Part shown: positions 62,983 through 64,000 of the stretch, in pieces
Layout: every line of letters begins with the position of its first letter
Position numbering within the stretch: position 1 is the stretch's first letter
Assembly (NCBI GenBank): GCA_949751835.1
Contig: CATKHK010000010.1
Coordinates: 186,001-250,000 of the forward strand
Source of the DNA: Blepharisma japonicum
Taxonomy: Eukaryota; Ciliophora; Heterotrichea; Heterotrichida; Blepharismidae
DNA length: 64,000 nucleotides
Reading direction: 5' to 3'
The notes under the pieces: model-generated
Database searches by the model: none
What the model saw: the letters and a program-made list of their open reading frames with translations, nothing else
What the model was told of the DNA's origin: nothing
Made by a program: the position numbers and the translations under genes

Positions 62983-63951
62983 ATGAAAATCTTTCCCTTA
63001 ACCAACAAAAAAATGGTTGGAAGGTTATTCGATTTTTTCACTCGCGCATTTGTTCCTCAGCCTGTTCATTGTGCAGGCCCACCTGCAAAGCATGGTGAAG
63101 ACAAGGTTTTCTGGAAAGCGACTCTCAGTGGTGGCATCACAGGAGGTATTGAAGCTTGCATAACCTATCCTACTGAATTCATTAAGACAATGCAACAACT
63201 CTACCCTGAAAAGCGTGCAGGAATAATCCAAGTCGGCAAAGATACAGTTAACGCTCACGGCATTCGAGGATTATATAGAGGACTTTCCTGTTTGCTCTTC
63301 TTCTCAATCCCAAAGACAGGCACCAGGTTTGGATCTAAGGAAGTGTACGATAAGTACATCTTTACCACTCCTGGAAAACTCAATACTTTCTTGTCAGGAG
63401 CATGTGCTGGAGCTACTGAAGCAGTTTTTGTGGTCACTCCTATGGAAACTTTGAAGGTTAAGTTAATCCATGATAGGATGAGCCCTACTCCTAAATACAG
63501 AGGCCTTTTCCACGGGATTTCTGCTATTTATAAAGCTGAAGGATTCCCTGGTGTCTATAGAGGAATGTTCCCAACCTTAATTAGACAAAGCTCAAACCAG
63601 GCTATTAGGTTCTTAGTATATGGAGAATGCAAGAAGTTAATTGAGACGACTTTCCCTAACAGCCCATTGACTGTACAAACTGCTTTATCAGGAGCTATTG
63701 CTGGTGCAGCATCTGTGCTAGGAAACAACCCTATTGATGTCGTAAAAACTATTATGCAAGGGTTAGAAGCTAAGAAATACAACGGAGCAATCCATTGCTT
63801 CTTTGCAATCGCTAAAAGAGACGGAATAAGAGGATTCTATAAAGGCGCTGGTGCAAGACTTACTAGAGTAGTTTTAGATGTGGCGATTACCTTCACTCTC
63901 GTTGAGCATATTCGTCATATCCTTGATTACCTCTTCCCAACTAAAAAATAA
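62983..63951 (+). CDS. Mitochondrial citrate/tricarboxylate carrier (SLC25A1-like)
   Basis: A 322-residue mitochondrial carrier with three repeats of about 95 residues. The carrier signatures are YPTEFIKTMQQL, TPMETLKVKLIHD and NPIDVVKTIMQGLEAKKY (the P-x-(D/E)-x2-(K/R) form), each followed by the G-x-x-x-(L/F)-Y/RG helices (GLYRGL, GVYRGM, GFYKGA). The MQGLEAKKY stretch and MSPTPKYRGLFHG match the citrate carrier CTP closely. It exchanges mitochondrial citrate for malate across the inner membrane and so supplies cytosolic acetyl-CoA. A basic N-terminal 40-residue extension may be a presequence. A second Met at residue 11 could also be the start. The gene is complete, 49 bp before the window end. 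Confidence 0.93.
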   Translation: MKIFPLTNKKMVGRLFDFFTRAFVPQPVHCAGPPAKHGEDKVFWKATLSGGITGGIEACITYPTEFIKTMQQLYPEKRAGIIQVGKDTVNAHGIRGLYRGLSCLLFFSIPKTGTRFGSKEVYDKYIFTTPGKLNTFLSGACAGATEAVFVVTPMETLKVKLIHDRMSPTPKYRGLFHGISAIYKAEGFPGVYRGMFPTLIRQSSNQAIRFLVYGECKKLIETTFPNSPLTVQTALSGAIAGAASVLGNNPIDVVKTIMQGLEAKKYNGAIHCFFAIAKRDGIRGFYKGAGARLTRVVLDVAITFTLVEHIRHILDYLFPTKK

Positions 63952-64000
63952 GAAATTAAGCATTATTAATTCTTATAAGTGTCCATCAGCTCTGTCCTAA

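Noticed and set aside
1-64000. CRISPR array, rRNA, tRNA, telomere repeats or complete transposon
   Set aside because: Looked for direct-repeat arrays, T-loop patterns, CCCTAACA-type tandem repeats and transposase motifs; none found by eye.

Overview
The window looks like macronuclear DNA of a heterotrich ciliate, most likely Blepharisma or a close relative. Three things in the sequence say so. (1) UGA is read as tryptophan: at least 21 in-frame TGA codons lie inside otherwise intact genes, several at positions where the protein family has a conserved Trp, and no gene needs TGA as a stop (all end in TAA or TAG). (2) One gene (the SSX2IP/ADIP-like gene) is interrupted by an exactly 15-nt GT..AG intron, the size typical of heterotrichs. 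(3) Genes are packed on both strands in AT-rich DNA, with gaps of often only 6-70 bp, and many start codons sit directly behind a TTATAATAA-like motif. Because TGA is Trp here, standard-code ORFs cut many genes in two; the coordinates below are re-joined on that basis.

Layout. 1-6.8 kb: a SIAH-type RING ligase, a paraoxonase-family gene with a decayed tandem copy, a coiled-coil gene, a small tandem zinc-motif protein and an HTH-like protein. 7.1-10.8 kb: a full ABCC transporter. 11.7-14.7 kb: a tandem pair of RING/coiled-coil/WWE-like proteins. 14.7-24 kb: EMC8/9, an unknown gene, a non-catalytic NAD-isocitrate dehydrogenase subunit, TTC1, a PP2C phosphatase, GPN1, a CFAP97-like protein and a second paraoxonase-like gene. 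24.5-30 kb: a LolD/MacB-type ABC ATPase, an unknown gene, a leucine-rich-repeat gene, a broken unrecognised ORF cluster, an F-box-like protein and a GC-richer island. 30.7-46 kb: RPL4, a secreted protein, LRRC45, a TPR pseudogene, a vacuolar sorting receptor, proteasome Rpt1, RPS6, a PITH protein, an Rh ammonium channel, SmB and an IQ-motif protein. 46-58 kb: one 3,991-residue HECT ubiquitin ligase. 58-64 kb: a malectin-like ER protein, a 41-residue ORF, SSX2IP/ADIP, a second secreted protein, CHMP7 and a mitochondrial citrate carrier.

The genes are mostly ordinary eukaryotic housekeeping and cilium/basal-body genes (CFAP97, LRRC45, SSX2IP), with an unusual share of ubiquitin-pathway genes (SIAH-like, two RING-WWE-like, F-box-like, giant HECT, Rpt1). 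I see no operon logic, CRISPR array, tRNA, rRNA or clear transposon. The parts least explained by known families are the RING-WWE-like tandem pair, the tandem CxH..CxxC zinc module, the island at about 29.97-30.29 kb, a hairpin-bearing GC-rich spot near 35.0 kb, and the broken ORF cluster at 27.4-28.0 kb. Family calls rest on recognised motifs; no database search was possible.
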